7,856 nt of DNA from Anaerolineae bacterium (GTDB lineage: Bacteria; Chloroflexota; Anaerolineae; JACIWP01). The notes beneath the pieces were generated by a model. It did no database searches. It saw only the letters and a program-made list of their open reading frames with translations, and had not been told where the DNA came from. Both the position numbers and the translations under genes were made by a program. Below, piece by piece: positions 1 through 6,378 of this stretch. Location of the stretch: contig JACIWP010000147.1 in assembly GCA_014360855.1 (NCBI GenBank), positions 1 through 7,856 of the forward strand, written 5' to 3'. How positions within the stretch are numbered: position 1 is the first letter of the stretch; every line of letters starts with the position of its first letter.

Positions 1-2881
1 CACGGCGCCGACAGCTACGCCGATCCCCACCGCGACCCCTACCAGCGCGCCGGCCACCCCAACCCCTACCCGCACACCGACGAACCCGCCGGCCACCGCC
101 ACACCGACGTGGACGCCAACCCGCACGCCGACCTCCGCGCCGGCGACGCCGACCGCTACGCCGGCGCCCATCGGCACGCCCATTACCGTGACCCTTCAGC
201 CGGGCGTCAACGGCTATGCCGGCGTGCTGGATACCTGCATCAACTTCTGGTACAAGACCACCAACTTTGGGACCAAGGTCACCCTGCCCATCCATTACAG
301 CTACAATGAAATCGTGGCCTCCTTGATCCGCTTTGACCTGTCCAGCATCCCGCGCAATGCCCAGGTCGAGTCGGCCACACTGAGCCTGTACACATCCTAC
401 CGCAGTGTTGCGGATGATATCGTCGCCAGTGTCTACCGTATGCGCCGGCCGTGGGCGGAAATGGAGGCGACCTGGCAGTTGGCCTCCGCCGGCCATCCCT
501 GGGGGGCGCCCGGTGCCAACGATACAACCGTTGACCGGGACGCGACGCCCCTGGACCAGAAGATCCTGACCCAGACCGGCGCGTGGTATGATTTCAATAT
601 CACCCGCGCCGTGCAGGAATGGGTGACCCAGCCGAGCCTGAACTACGGCCTGGTCATCAAGGGTTACATCAACCGATCCGTGCAGTATGACTTCGTCTCA
701 TCGAACTGTCCGACGGTATCCTTACGTCCCAAGCTGACCATCGTGTACCGGCTGACCGCCGGCCCGACGCCCACGCCTATCCCCACCGCCACGCCGACGC
801 CGACCATCACGCCCACGCCAACGGTGGGAGGGACGCCCATCACCCGGCAGTATCAGCACAGCGCTCTGGATACCTACATCAGTGCCAACAGCCCCACCAC
901 CAACTTCGGGCGCGAGGCGAACCTGGCGGTGCGCACGGCCAAGGAAGACAACGTCATGGCGTCCCTGCTCTATTTCAATATCAGCGATATCCCGACCAAT
1001 GCGGTGGTGACGAGTGCCCGGCTGGAGGTGTATACCTATCAGCGGAGCAACCCCAGCTACATCTGGGTGCAGACCTACAAGATGCTGAGGCCGTGGAATG
1101 TATCGCAGGCCACCTGGCAGAACGCCGCCAGCGGACAGCCGTGGCAGGCCGCCGGCGCCAGCGGTCCCAATGACCGCGACAGCACCTACAGCGACCGGAA
1201 GGCCGTGGAGGTGCTCAATACCTGGTACAGCTTTGATGTGACCGGCATGGTGCAGGAGTGGGTGCGCGCGCCGGCCCAGAACTACGGCGTCATGCTCTAT
1301 GCCACCGGCGAGACCTATACCCAGTACGATTTCGTCTCCTCCGATAACCAGGAGCTGGCCGCTCAGCATCCGCGATTGATTGTGACGTACTGGGTGCCGG
1401 GACCATCTGCACCCACGGCCACCCCCACGCGCACCAATACGCCGGCGCCCACCGCCACGCCGACGCGCACATTCACCCCCACGGCCACGCCGACGAGGAC
1501 GAACACGCCTGCGCCGGCTACGCCTACCCCGACACCGACCGCCACGAGCACCTCTGCCCCGGTGCCGCCTCCGCCGGCCGGCGATGTGCAGACCATCGTC
1601 CTGCAGGAAGGGAGCAACGGCTATGCCGGCGTGGAGGACACGTTCATCAACGGCTGGTCGGTGGACACCAACTACGGCACAAACACTCGGCTCCTGGTGC
1701 GCTCCGGGGAATGGATGTCGGCGCTTCTGCGCTTTGACCTGAGCGGACTGCCGGCCGGCGTCTCGGTGCAGGAGGCGAAGCTGGGCCTGTATGTCAGCGG
1801 CCGGAGCAACACCAATCCTATCACCATGGAAGTGTACCGCCTGCGCCGGCCGTGGCGCGAGATGGAGGCCACCTGGAACCTGGCGCGCGCCGGCGATGCC
1901 TGGGGCGTCCCGGGTGCCAAGGCAGCCGGCACGGACCTTGATAGCGCGCCGTTGAGCCGTCTGCAGATGAACGGCATCTCGACCTGGGCGGAATGGGACA
2001 TCACCGCGGCAGTGCGGGATTGGCTGGCGGCGCCGGCGTCCAACTTCGGTGTCATCGTGAAGAGCTTCGACCTGGCCGGCGTGCAGTACAACATCCTCTC
2101 CTCGGAATCGGGGAATGTGACACTGCGGCCGCGCCTGACCATCCGCTATGTGGCCGGCGCGCCTGTGCCGCCCACCAGCACTCCAACGCCCGTGCCGGCT
2201 ACCCCCACGCCCACACCGACCATGACGCCGACGCCCACTGCCACGGCTACCGCCGCACCGACACCGACGGCGACACCCACCCAGCCGCCGTCCGCCGGCG
2301 GACAGGAATTCACCATCGTGCTCCAGCGCGGGCTGAATGGGTACAGCGGGGTTTCGGACAGCACCATGAACGGCTGGGAGCCGGCGACGCTGTACGGGAG
2401 GATCGCTCGTATTTACATCCGCTCCGGGGAATGGATGGAGGGCGTCCTGCGCTTTGACCTGAGCAGTATCCCCGAGAACGCGGTGGTCAAGCGGGCGGTG
2501 CTAGGCATGTTCGTGGATGCCCGCAGTAACTCCTACACCATGGACGTGCAGGTGCACCGCTTACTGCGGCCGTGGAAGGAGAGCGAGGTGAACTGGAACC
2601 AGGCGATGAACGGCATCCCATGGGCGGAGCCAGGCGCCAAGGCCGCCGGCGTCGATTCCGCCGCGGAATATGTGGCCCGCACCACCCTCAACGCCGTGCA
2701 AACCTGGGTGGAATGGGATATCACCCCGCTGGTGCAGGATTGGGTGCGCTATCCGGAGGGCAACTTCGGCATGCTGTTGAAAGGCGTGGGCAGTGCCGGC
2801 GTGCGGTATGACCTCTTCTCATCGGAGTGGGCGAACGTGAGCGCCCGGCCGAAGCTCACGATTACGTACATGGTGCCGTAA
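1..2881 (+). CDS. Partial secreted multidomain protein with four tandem DNRLRE/CBM96-like domains (5' end outside window)
   Basis: The frame is open from base 2 to the TAA at 2879-2881, giving 959 visible residues with no start codon, so the gene begins upstream. After a Thr/Pro-rich stretch (residues 1-62) come four homologous domains of about 185-190 residues: about 63-250, 280-463, 529-717 and 770-959. Each repeats the same landmarks: an opening with NGYAGV/D-T-x-I-N, an LRFDLSxxP-like strand, RPWxExEATW, a W-x-x-(W/F)-(D/N)-(I/V)-T-x-x-V-Q-(E/D)-W block, NYG/NFG-V, and a closing RPKLTIxY. This is the pattern of DNRLRE/CBM96-type beta-sandwich domains, some of which bind polysaccharides such as alginate. 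Domain 2 is the most divergent. There is no membrane helix, LPXTG or other anchor at the C-terminus. I infer a large secreted or surface glycan-binding or adhesive protein; any catalytic domain or anchor would lie in the missing N-terminal part. Family assignment is fairly firm; ligand and role are unknown. Confidence 0.88.
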   Translation, partial: TAPTATPIPTATPTSAPATPTPTRTPTNPPATATPTWTPTRTPTSAPATPTATPAPIGTPITVTLQPGVNGYAGVLDTCINFWYKTTNFGTKVTLPIHYSYNEIVASLIRFDLSSIPRNAQVESATLSLYTSYRSVADDIVASVYRMRRPWAEMEATWQLASAGHPWGAPGANDTTVDRDATPLDQKILTQTGAWYDFNITRAVQEWVTQPSLNYGLVIKGYINRSVQYDFVSSNCPTVSLRPKLTIVYRLTAGPTPTPIPTATPTPTITPTPTVGGTPITRQYQHSALDTYISANSPTTNFGREANLAVRTAKEDNVMASLLYFNISDIPTNAVVTSARLEVYTYQRSNPSYIWVQTYKMLRPWNVSQATWQNAASGQPWQAAGASGPNDRDSTYSDRKAVEVLNTWYSFDVTGMVQEWVRAPAQNYGVMLYATGETYTQYDFVSSDNQELAAQHPRLIVTYWVPGPSAPTATPTRTNTPAPTATPTRTFTPTATPTRTNTPAPATPTPTPTATSTSAPVPPPPAGDVQTIVLQEGSNGYAGVEDTFINGWSVDTNYGTNTRLLVRSGEWMSALLRFDLSGLPAGVSVQEAKLGLYVSGRSNTNPITMEVYRLRRPWREMEATWNLARAGDAWGVPGAKAAGTDLDSAPLSRLQMNGISTWAEWDITAAVRDWLAAPASNFGVIVKSFDLAGVQYNILSSESGNVTLRPRLTIRYVAGAPVPPTSTPTPVPATPTPTPTMTPTPTATATAAPTPTATPTQPPSAGGQEFTIVLQRGLNGYSGVSDSTMNGWEPATLYGRIARIYIRSGEWMEGVLRFDLSSIPENAVVKRAVLGMFVDARSNSYTMDVQVHRLLRPWKESEVNWNQAMNGIPWAEPGAKAAGVDSAAEYVARTTLNAVQTWVEWDITPLVQDWVRYPEGNFGMLLKGVGSAGVRYDLFSSEWANVSARPKLTITYMVP
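2..184 (+). repeat. Thr/Pro-rich linker, low complexity (linker 0)
   Basis: Residues 1-61 of the visible part of the first gene consist almost only of Thr, Pro and Ala, with occasional Arg, Ser, Trp and Asn, in TPT/TPA steps. This is an extended, probably O-glycosylatable spacer. It shows that the window opens between two domains, so at least one more domain or a signal/anchor region lies upstream. Confidence 0.85.
754..838 (+). repeat. Thr/Pro-rich linker between domains 1 and 2
   Basis: About 28 residues with repeated TPTP and TATPTPT steps, ending in a V-G-G-T-P turn before domain 2. At the DNA level it is an acg-ccg-acg type low-complexity tract. It is the shortest linker in the protein. 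Confidence 0.8.
1394..1585 (+). repeat. Thr/Pro-rich linker between domains 2 and 3
   Basis: About 64 residues, the longest complete linker. It contains a repeated block of the form PTATPTRTNTPAP (near 1415-1455, with a related block near 1480-1520), so the linker itself grew by duplication of a unit of about 13 residues. The regular Arg residues distinguish it from linkers 1 and 3. Confidence 0.8.
2153..2308 (+). repeat. Thr/Pro-rich linker between domains 3 and 4
   Basis: About 52 residues, mainly TPTPT and TATATA steps, ending in S-A-G-G-Q-E before the first strand of domain 4. Low-complexity DNA of the same acg-ccg type as the other linkers. Confidence 0.8.
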
Positions 2882-2901
2882 CGGCCCACCAGACGGGCGG
2901 A

Positions 2902-2937
2902 CGCGGGGATGAGGTGAGTGCCTCATCCCCGCGTTTT
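2902..2937 (+). terminator. Intrinsic (Rho-independent) terminator after the CBM96-repeat gene
   Basis: A perfect 13-bp stem, cgcggggatgagg (2902-2914) with cctcatccccgcg (2921-2933), encloses a 6-nt loop and is followed at once by TTTT (2934-2937). It starts 20 bases after the TAA at 2879-2881. Stem strength and U-tract both fit a terminator acting on the plus strand. It separates the surface-protein gene from the downstream ATPase gene. Confidence 0.85.
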
Positions 2938-2962
2938 GATGCGGCGGCTTTGGCTCCGCCCC

Positions 2963-2995
2963 GGGTGACACTCACCCGCGAGGTGAGTGTCACCT
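2963..2995. repeat. Two tandem 15-bp dyads (RGGTGA-N3-TCACCY) forming one large inverted repeat
   Basis: Two 15-bp dyads stand in tandem: gggtgacactcaccc (2963-2977) and aggtgagtgtcacct (2981-2995), separated by GCG, with centres 18 bp apart. Each has 6-bp arms around a 3-bp centre. Because the central triplets are CAC and GTG, the two dyads are also reverse complements, so 2964-2976 pairs perfectly with 2982-2994 as a 13-bp stem with a 5-nt loop. A weaker third copy may lie at 3000-3014 (10 of 15 matches to copy 2). No U-tract follows, so it is not a typical terminator. It ends 33 bases upstream of the -35 element of the next gene, so it could be a tandem operator, or it could be one member of a dispersed REP-like family. 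Confidence 0.7.
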
Positions 2996-3028
2996 GCGTA
3001 GGTTCCTGCCACCCTTCCAGCTCGCGCT

Positions 3029-3058
3029 TTGGCCCTGCTTCATCCCCTGTGCTATAAT
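3029..3058 (+). promoter_or_regulatory. Sigma-70-type promoter for the ATPase-propeller gene
   Basis: A perfect -10 hexamer TATAAT lies at 3053-3058. The best -35 is TTGGCC at 3029-3034 (4 of 6 to TTGACA) with an 18-bp spacer. Transcription would start near 3064-3067, leaving a short leader of about 25-30 nt that contains the Shine-Dalgarno. The -10 stands out clearly in this GC-rich sequence. Confidence 0.75.
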
Positions 3059-3076
3059 GCGCCCAACATCCTGTCC

Positions 3077-3084
3077 GGAGGAGG
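3077..3084 (+). promoter_or_regulatory. Ribosome binding site that fixes a TTG start
   Basis: GGAGGAGG at 3077-3084 is followed by 8 bases and then TTG at 3093-3095, in frame with the ATPase gene. The only upstream in-frame ATG (3057-3059) overlaps the TATAAT box, so it would not be on the transcript. The TTG is therefore the likely start. Confidence 0.8.
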
Positions 3085-3092
3085 AGAAGAGC

Positions 3093-5267
3093 TTGCCTGT
3101 GCCTGGCAATCCCTACCATACGGCCGGCCCGGTGCCGGCGGACGGCTTTTTCGTCGGCCGGCGCGAGGTCATGGCGTGGGTCTGGCAGGGTCTGGAACAC
3201 GGCGAACGCCTGCTCATCATCGAGGGCGAGCCGTGTATGGGGAAAAGCTCCCTTTTACTGCGCCTGGCGCGGGAGGCCGAGGAGCCGTACACGGCGGTGT
3301 ATCTGTCCCTCGTCGAAGGCCGGCCCGATCCCTGGCCGGCCCTGCTGGAGGCGCTGAGCGCGGGGACGGGACAGGCTATCCCATCCACTGCTGAGGCGGA
3401 GGAATTGGCCCAGGCACTGCAGGGATGGTCGGCGCAGGGCCGGCTGGTGATCCTGCTGGACGACCTGGAGCGGCGGCTCCGCGAGGATCAGGATGGCGCC
3501 GCCTGGACGTTCCTGGAGCGCCTGGCGGTGCTCTGGGGGCGCTTCCCCCGCCTGGCGCTGGTGTGTGCGGCAGTTTCCGCCGAGTATCTGCGCCGGCTGG
3601 ATAAGCTTCCCTTTGGCCGGGCGCCGGCGCGCCGGCTGGAGCCGCTGAGCCGCGTGGAGACGATGCGGCTGATCCGCGTGCCGGCGGAGGGCCGGCTGGA
3701 GTATGAGTACGAGGCGCTGGAGCGCATTGACGAGCTGACCGGCCGGCGCCCCTATTTCGTGCAACTGTTATGCGCCGAAATTTTCGACCAGCGGGCAGAA
3801 GCCGGCCGGGCCGGCCTGGTGGACATTGACCCGGCGCTGGAGGCGATCGCACAGCGTCCCCTGCCCATCTTCGTGCAGATGTGGGAGCGGGCTTCCGCAG
3901 AGGGGAAGATCCTCCTCAGCTTGATAGGCGCACTGCGGGGGGAGCAAACGGTCATCACGCCGGCGCAGATGGCGGTGGCCCTGCGCGCCGAGGGCATTGA
4001 GGCCGCCCTCCCGGATATCCTGGCGGAGCTGGACCTGCTGGAGAGAGCCGGCGTGCTGGAGCAGTTGGGCGCGACCAGCTATCGTCCGGTGGTGGAGATA
4101 TTTCGCTACTGGCTCCGGGTCCAGCATCCGCCGGCGCAGGTGCTGACACGCCTGCGCTGGAACCCCCGCCGCAAACAGCGGCCGGCGGAGGAGGAAACCC
4201 CCGCGCCGGCGCCTCACCGCTCCTGGACAGCGGCCCTGCTGGTGCCCCTGATGGTCCTGCTGGTCGCGGTAGCTCTGATGGCCTTTTTGCGCCCGCCGGC
4301 CTCTTCCCCGCCGGCGACCCCGACGCCTACCCCGGGCCTGGCAACCCTGGCGGCCATGCTGGTTGGGGATGCAAACAAAGGTACCCCATCGCCGGCCGTT
4401 CTCCCACAGGTCACACCCTCTCCGACTTGGACGGCGACGCCGACCAAACCGCTGGTGCTGGCGCGCCCCCTGCCGGCCATCGCCTATATGAGCAAACAGG
4501 GCAAGGCGAAATGGCAAATATGGGTCATGGGGGCGGATGGCAGTCTGCCGACGGCATTGACGGCGGATGAAGGGGAAAACACCTCCCCCGTCTGGGCGCC
4601 GGAGGGCAAGCGGCTGGCGTTCGTCTCGGACCGCGATGGCAACAAGGAAATTTACGTGATGAACGTTGATGGAACGGAGGCCCGCAATCTGACGAACGAG
4701 CCGGCCGATGACTGGACGCCGGCCTGGTCGCCCGACGGTACGGAGATCGCCTTCTCCTCCATGCGGGACGGCAACTGGGAAATTTACGTGATGTGGGCGG
4801 ACGGCACTTACCCAATGCGGCTGACGAATGATCCGGGGGCGGATCTCGCGCCGGCCTGGTCACCGGATGGCAAGTGGATCGCCTTCGCTTCCAAGCGGGA
4901 TGGGGATTGGGATATTTACGTGATGGACCGCTCCGGGCAGAACGTGAAGCAGTTGACCAACGCGCGCGGCAGTGACCTGTCGCCGGCCTGGTCGCCGGAC
5001 GGCCGCTACATCGCCTTCGAGTCCAACCGCGACGGCAACGCCGAGATATATATCATGCTGGCGAACGGGGACCAACAGCAGAACCTGACGCGCACGCCCG
5101 GCGCCAACGACCACTGGCCGGCCTGGTCGCCGGACGGCACGCGCATCGCTTTTTGCTCCAACCGGGACGGCGAGTGGGGCATTTACGTCATGCGCATGGA
5201 CGGCAGTGACGTGGTGCGTATCTCGCCGGCCGGCGTCAACAGCCAGGCGCCGGCGTGGCGCCCGTAA
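3093..5267 (+). CDS. Membrane-spanning AAA_16/STAND-like ATPase fused to an extracytoplasmic TolB-like beta-propeller
   Basis: 724 residues from the TTG start. Residues about 15-230 form a P-loop ATPase: an FVGRRE entry motif at 20-25, Walker A G45-EPCMGKS-S52, Walker B LVILLDDLE at 118-126, and a TGRRPYFVQLLC helix (216-227) typical of AAA_16 proteins. Residues about 262-350 look like a winged-helix region. After a basic stretch (RRKQR) comes one membrane helix, about 378-399. Residues 400-459 are a Pro/Thr/Ala-rich linker. Residues 460-724 are WD40-like PD40 repeats of 44-45 residues: five full SPAWSPDGxxIAFxSxRDGxxxIYVM units plus a split blade, which makes six blades. The positive-inside rule puts the ATPase in the cytoplasm and the propeller outside. 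It has its own promoter and converges on the sialidase-like gene. I infer a transmembrane signalling or assembly ATPase that senses an extracytoplasmic ligand. No known system with this exact gene is recognised. Confidence 0.87.
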   Translation: MPVPGNPYHTAGPVPADGFFVGRREVMAWVWQGLEHGERLLIIEGEPCMGKSSLLLRLAREAEEPYTAVYLSLVEGRPDPWPALLEALSAGTGQAIPSTAEAEELAQALQGWSAQGRLVILLDDLERRLREDQDGAAWTFLERLAVLWGRFPRLALVCAAVSAEYLRRLDKLPFGRAPARRLEPLSRVETMRLIRVPAEGRLEYEYEALERIDELTGRRPYFVQLLCAEIFDQRAEAGRAGLVDIDPALEAIAQRPLPIFVQMWERASAEGKILLSLIGALRGEQTVITPAQMAVALRAEGIEAALPDILAELDLLERAGVLEQLGATSYRPVVEIFRYWLRVQHPPAQVLTRLRWNPRRKQRPAEEETPAPAPHRSWTAALLVPLMVLLVAVALMAFLRPPASSPPATPTPTPGLATLAAMLVGDANKGTPSPAVLPQVTPSPTWTATPTKPLVLARPLPAIAYMSKQGKAKWQIWVMGADGSLPTALTADEGENTSPVWAPEGKRLAFVSDRDGNKEIYVMNVDGTEARNLTNEPADDWTPAWSPDGTEIAFSSMRDGNWEIYVMWADGTYPMRLTNDPGADLAPAWSPDGKWIAFASKRDGDWDIYVMDRSGQNVKQLTNARGSDLSPAWSPDGRYIAFESNRDGNAEIYIMLANGDQQQNLTRTPGANDHWPAWSPDGTRIAFCSNRDGEWGIYVMRMDGSDVVRISPAGVNSQAPAWRP
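4290..4460 (+). repeat. Pro/Thr/Ala-rich linker after the membrane helix
   Basis: Residues about 400-456 of the ATPase-propeller protein, rich in Pro, Thr and Ala (PPATPTPTPG and TPSPTWTATPTKP segments). It resembles the linkers of the upstream CBM96-repeat protein and fits a cell-wall-spanning spacer between the membrane helix and the outer propeller. Confidence 0.7.
4590..5264 (+). repeat. 132-bp tandem repeats encoding PD40/TolB propeller blades
   Basis: The Trp-containing strand (xW-x-P-(D/E)-G) begins at 4590, 4722, 4854, 4986, 5121 and 5253, giving periods of 132, 132, 132, 135 and 132 bases. Copies share long identical DNA stretches around gccggcctggtcgcc and atttacgtgatg. The last unit is cut after its first strand (A-P-A-W-R-P-stop), and the missing strands are supplied by residues 460-485 at the start of the propeller. 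This is the usual closure of a six-bladed ring. Confidence 0.85.
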
Positions 5268-5279
5268 TCAGGGCGCCAC
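5255..5279. terminator. Symmetric hairpin at the convergent gene junction (possible bidirectional terminator)
   Basis: GTGGCGCCC (5255-5263) and GGGCGCCAC (5271-5279) form a perfect 9-bp inverted repeat around the loop GTAATCA. The loop contains the plus-strand TAA (5265-5267) and the minus-strand TGA (reverse of 5268-5270). There is no U-tract on either side, so it is not a classical intrinsic terminator, but there is no other space between the two convergent genes for one. Confidence 0.45.
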
Positions 5280-6341
5280 CCAGCGCGTGACGGCGATATG
5301 GCGGATCAGGTCCTCCCCATGAATGTAATAGGCGGTGAGGATGGTGCCATCGGGCAACTGTACGGAGGAAGGATAGCCGATGTCACGCGAGGCGCCGTCG
5401 TCCCGCAGGATAATCTCATGCTCGATATCCCAGGTGCGGCCGTTGTCCTCGCTGAGGCAGGCGCGCACCCCGAAGGGCGGCCGGCGGTAGCCGTACGTGC
5501 ACAGCAGGCGCCCATCGGTCAGCGGCAGGACATGGGCCGGATGCCCCCACATGGGCGTTGGCTCCAGCTCCGTCCAGGTCCGTCCCCCGTCGTATGAAAA
5601 GGCCCGGTAGAGGTACTGATAGTTGCGCGGCTCGCCGGCGCGCAGGACGGCGATCAGATGGCCGGCCGGCGTCAGCGCCAGCGCCGGCTCCTCGAAGCTG
5701 ATGCGCTCCTCCGGATCGCGCGCGATGAGGCCGGCATTCCCCCAGGTCTGGCCCCCATCTGTCGAGCGCACCACATAGGACGTGCAGACCCGCGAGGGAT
5801 AATGCGCGCCGTAGATGCCCATCAGCAGGGTGCCGTCGGGAAGCTCGAGGACGGCATCGGCGGTACCGGCGCGCGGCAGAGGAGAGCTGTCCACACGCGC
5901 CGGCGGCTCCCAGTTCCTCCCGTCATCGCGCGAGCGGATGACCCACGGCCCCTCCACATCCGCCCAGGAGCCGTCATAGAGATGATATGCGGGGAAGGGA
6001 AGCCGGTGTTTCTCCTGTTCCGGCACCACCCGCCAGCGGAAGAAGTTGATCAGCAGGGTGCCGTCGTGCAGTTCGGTGATGGAGCAGTCCTGCTCGCCGC
6101 ATTCCGGATCGCTGGGGGGCAGGATGGTGATGGGGGTCCAGGTGCGCCCGTCATCAAAGGAGCGGGAATAGGCGATGCGGGCGCCTTGGTCGACGTGGTC
6201 ATATTTCCCCAGACGCACGGCCTGCACGCTGAAGGCGCCGGCGCGGCGGAAGACCAGCCACAGCTCGCCGTTGCGGCGTCGGGCCAGGCCGGGGAAGCAG
6301 GAATAGGCTCCTTCATCCTTGTACACGATGATGTGTTCCAT
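5268..6341 (-). CDS. Sialidase-like BNR/Asp-box six-bladed propeller protein, cytoplasmic
   Basis: 357 residues from the ATG at 6341, chosen because AAGGAG lies 7 bases upstream and because it leaves a normal 37-nt gap to the permease gene. Five Asp-boxes (S-x-D-x-G-x-(T/N)-W) are visible at residues 61-68, 137-144, 193-200, 249-256 and 297-304, the hallmark of sialidase-fold (BNR_2) propellers. Repeated LPDGTLL-type turns (about 167-173, 329-335) and a GYPSSVQLPDG segment near the C-terminus also fit this group. There is no signal peptide or membrane helix, so it should be cytoplasmic. The FRIP motif that carries one triad arginine in true GH33 sialidases is not seen; the matching position reads C-F-P-G-L-A-R. 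Members of this broad group are often called exo-alpha-sialidase, but activity is unproven. It is last in a likely operon with an Opp/Dpp-type permease and a glycosidase-like gene, which suggests glycan breakdown after import. Confidence 0.85.
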   Translation of the reverse strand: MEHIIVYKDEGAYSCFPGLARRRNGELWLVFRRAGAFSVQAVRLGKYDHVDQGARIAYSRSFDDGRTWTPITILPPSDPECGEQDCSITELHDGTLLINFFRWRVVPEQEKHRLPFPAYHLYDGSWADVEGPWVIRSRDDGRNWEPPARVDSSPLPRAGTADAVLELPDGTLLMGIYGAHYPSRVCTSYVVRSTDGGQTWGNAGLIARDPEERISFEEPALALTPAGHLIAVLRAGEPRNYQYLYRAFSYDGGRTWTELEPTPMWGHPAHVLPLTDGRLLCTYGYRRPPFGVRACLSEDNGRTWDIEHEIILRDDGASRDIGYPSSVQLPDGTILTAYYIHGEDLIRHIAVTRWVAP

Positions 6342-6348
6342 ACGCGGG

Positions 6349-6354
6349 CTCCTT
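6349..6354 (-). promoter_or_regulatory. Ribosome binding site of the sialidase-like gene
   Basis: On the minus strand AAGGAG (plus-strand CTCCTT, 6349-6354) precedes the ATG at 6341 by 7 bases. It decides between this start and an in-frame upstream start at 6440, which would overlap the permease gene by 62 bases and add 33 residues unlike the family. Confidence 0.8.
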
Positions 6355-6378
6355 GTGAGCAGGGTGATGGGGCCGGCG

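Larger units (their letters stand above)
188..2878 (+). repeat. Array of four ~560-bp repeats encoding CBM96-like domains
   Basis: Four copies of one domain occupy about 188-750, 839-1390, 1586-2152 and 2309-2878. Copies 3 and 4 are closest at the DNA level: the 18-mer cgctccggggaatggatg occurs at 1700-1717 and again at 2420-2437, and ctgcgctttgacctgagc occurs at 1728-1745 and 2448-2465, both exactly 720 bases apart. Copies 1 and 2 match mainly at the protein level. This points to stepwise duplication, with the 3/4 pair youngest or most constrained. Confidence 0.8.

Noticed and set aside
2..184. Possible microsatellite or CRISPR-like repeats in the Thr/Pro linkers
   Set aside because: They are in-frame low-complexity coding sequence with irregular units and no constant repeat-spacer structure.
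188..190. GTG as the start of the CBM96-repeat gene
   Set aside because: The frame is open without a stop to the window edge and encodes a typical Thr/Pro linker upstream. No Shine-Dalgarno precedes the GTG and there is no signal peptide after it.
2882..3092. Possible small gene or RNA in the intergenic region
   Set aside because: Small frames here are extensions of shadow frames without a ribosome binding site. The space is accounted for by a terminator, the dyads, a promoter and a ribosome binding site, and I see no tRNA-like or other known RNA fold.
3768..4517. Long minus-strand frame of 249 codons opposite the ATPase gene
   Set aside because: It is a GC-rich antisense shadow: low-complexity Arg/Gly/Gln composition, no recognisable domain, and fully covered by a gene with clear motifs.
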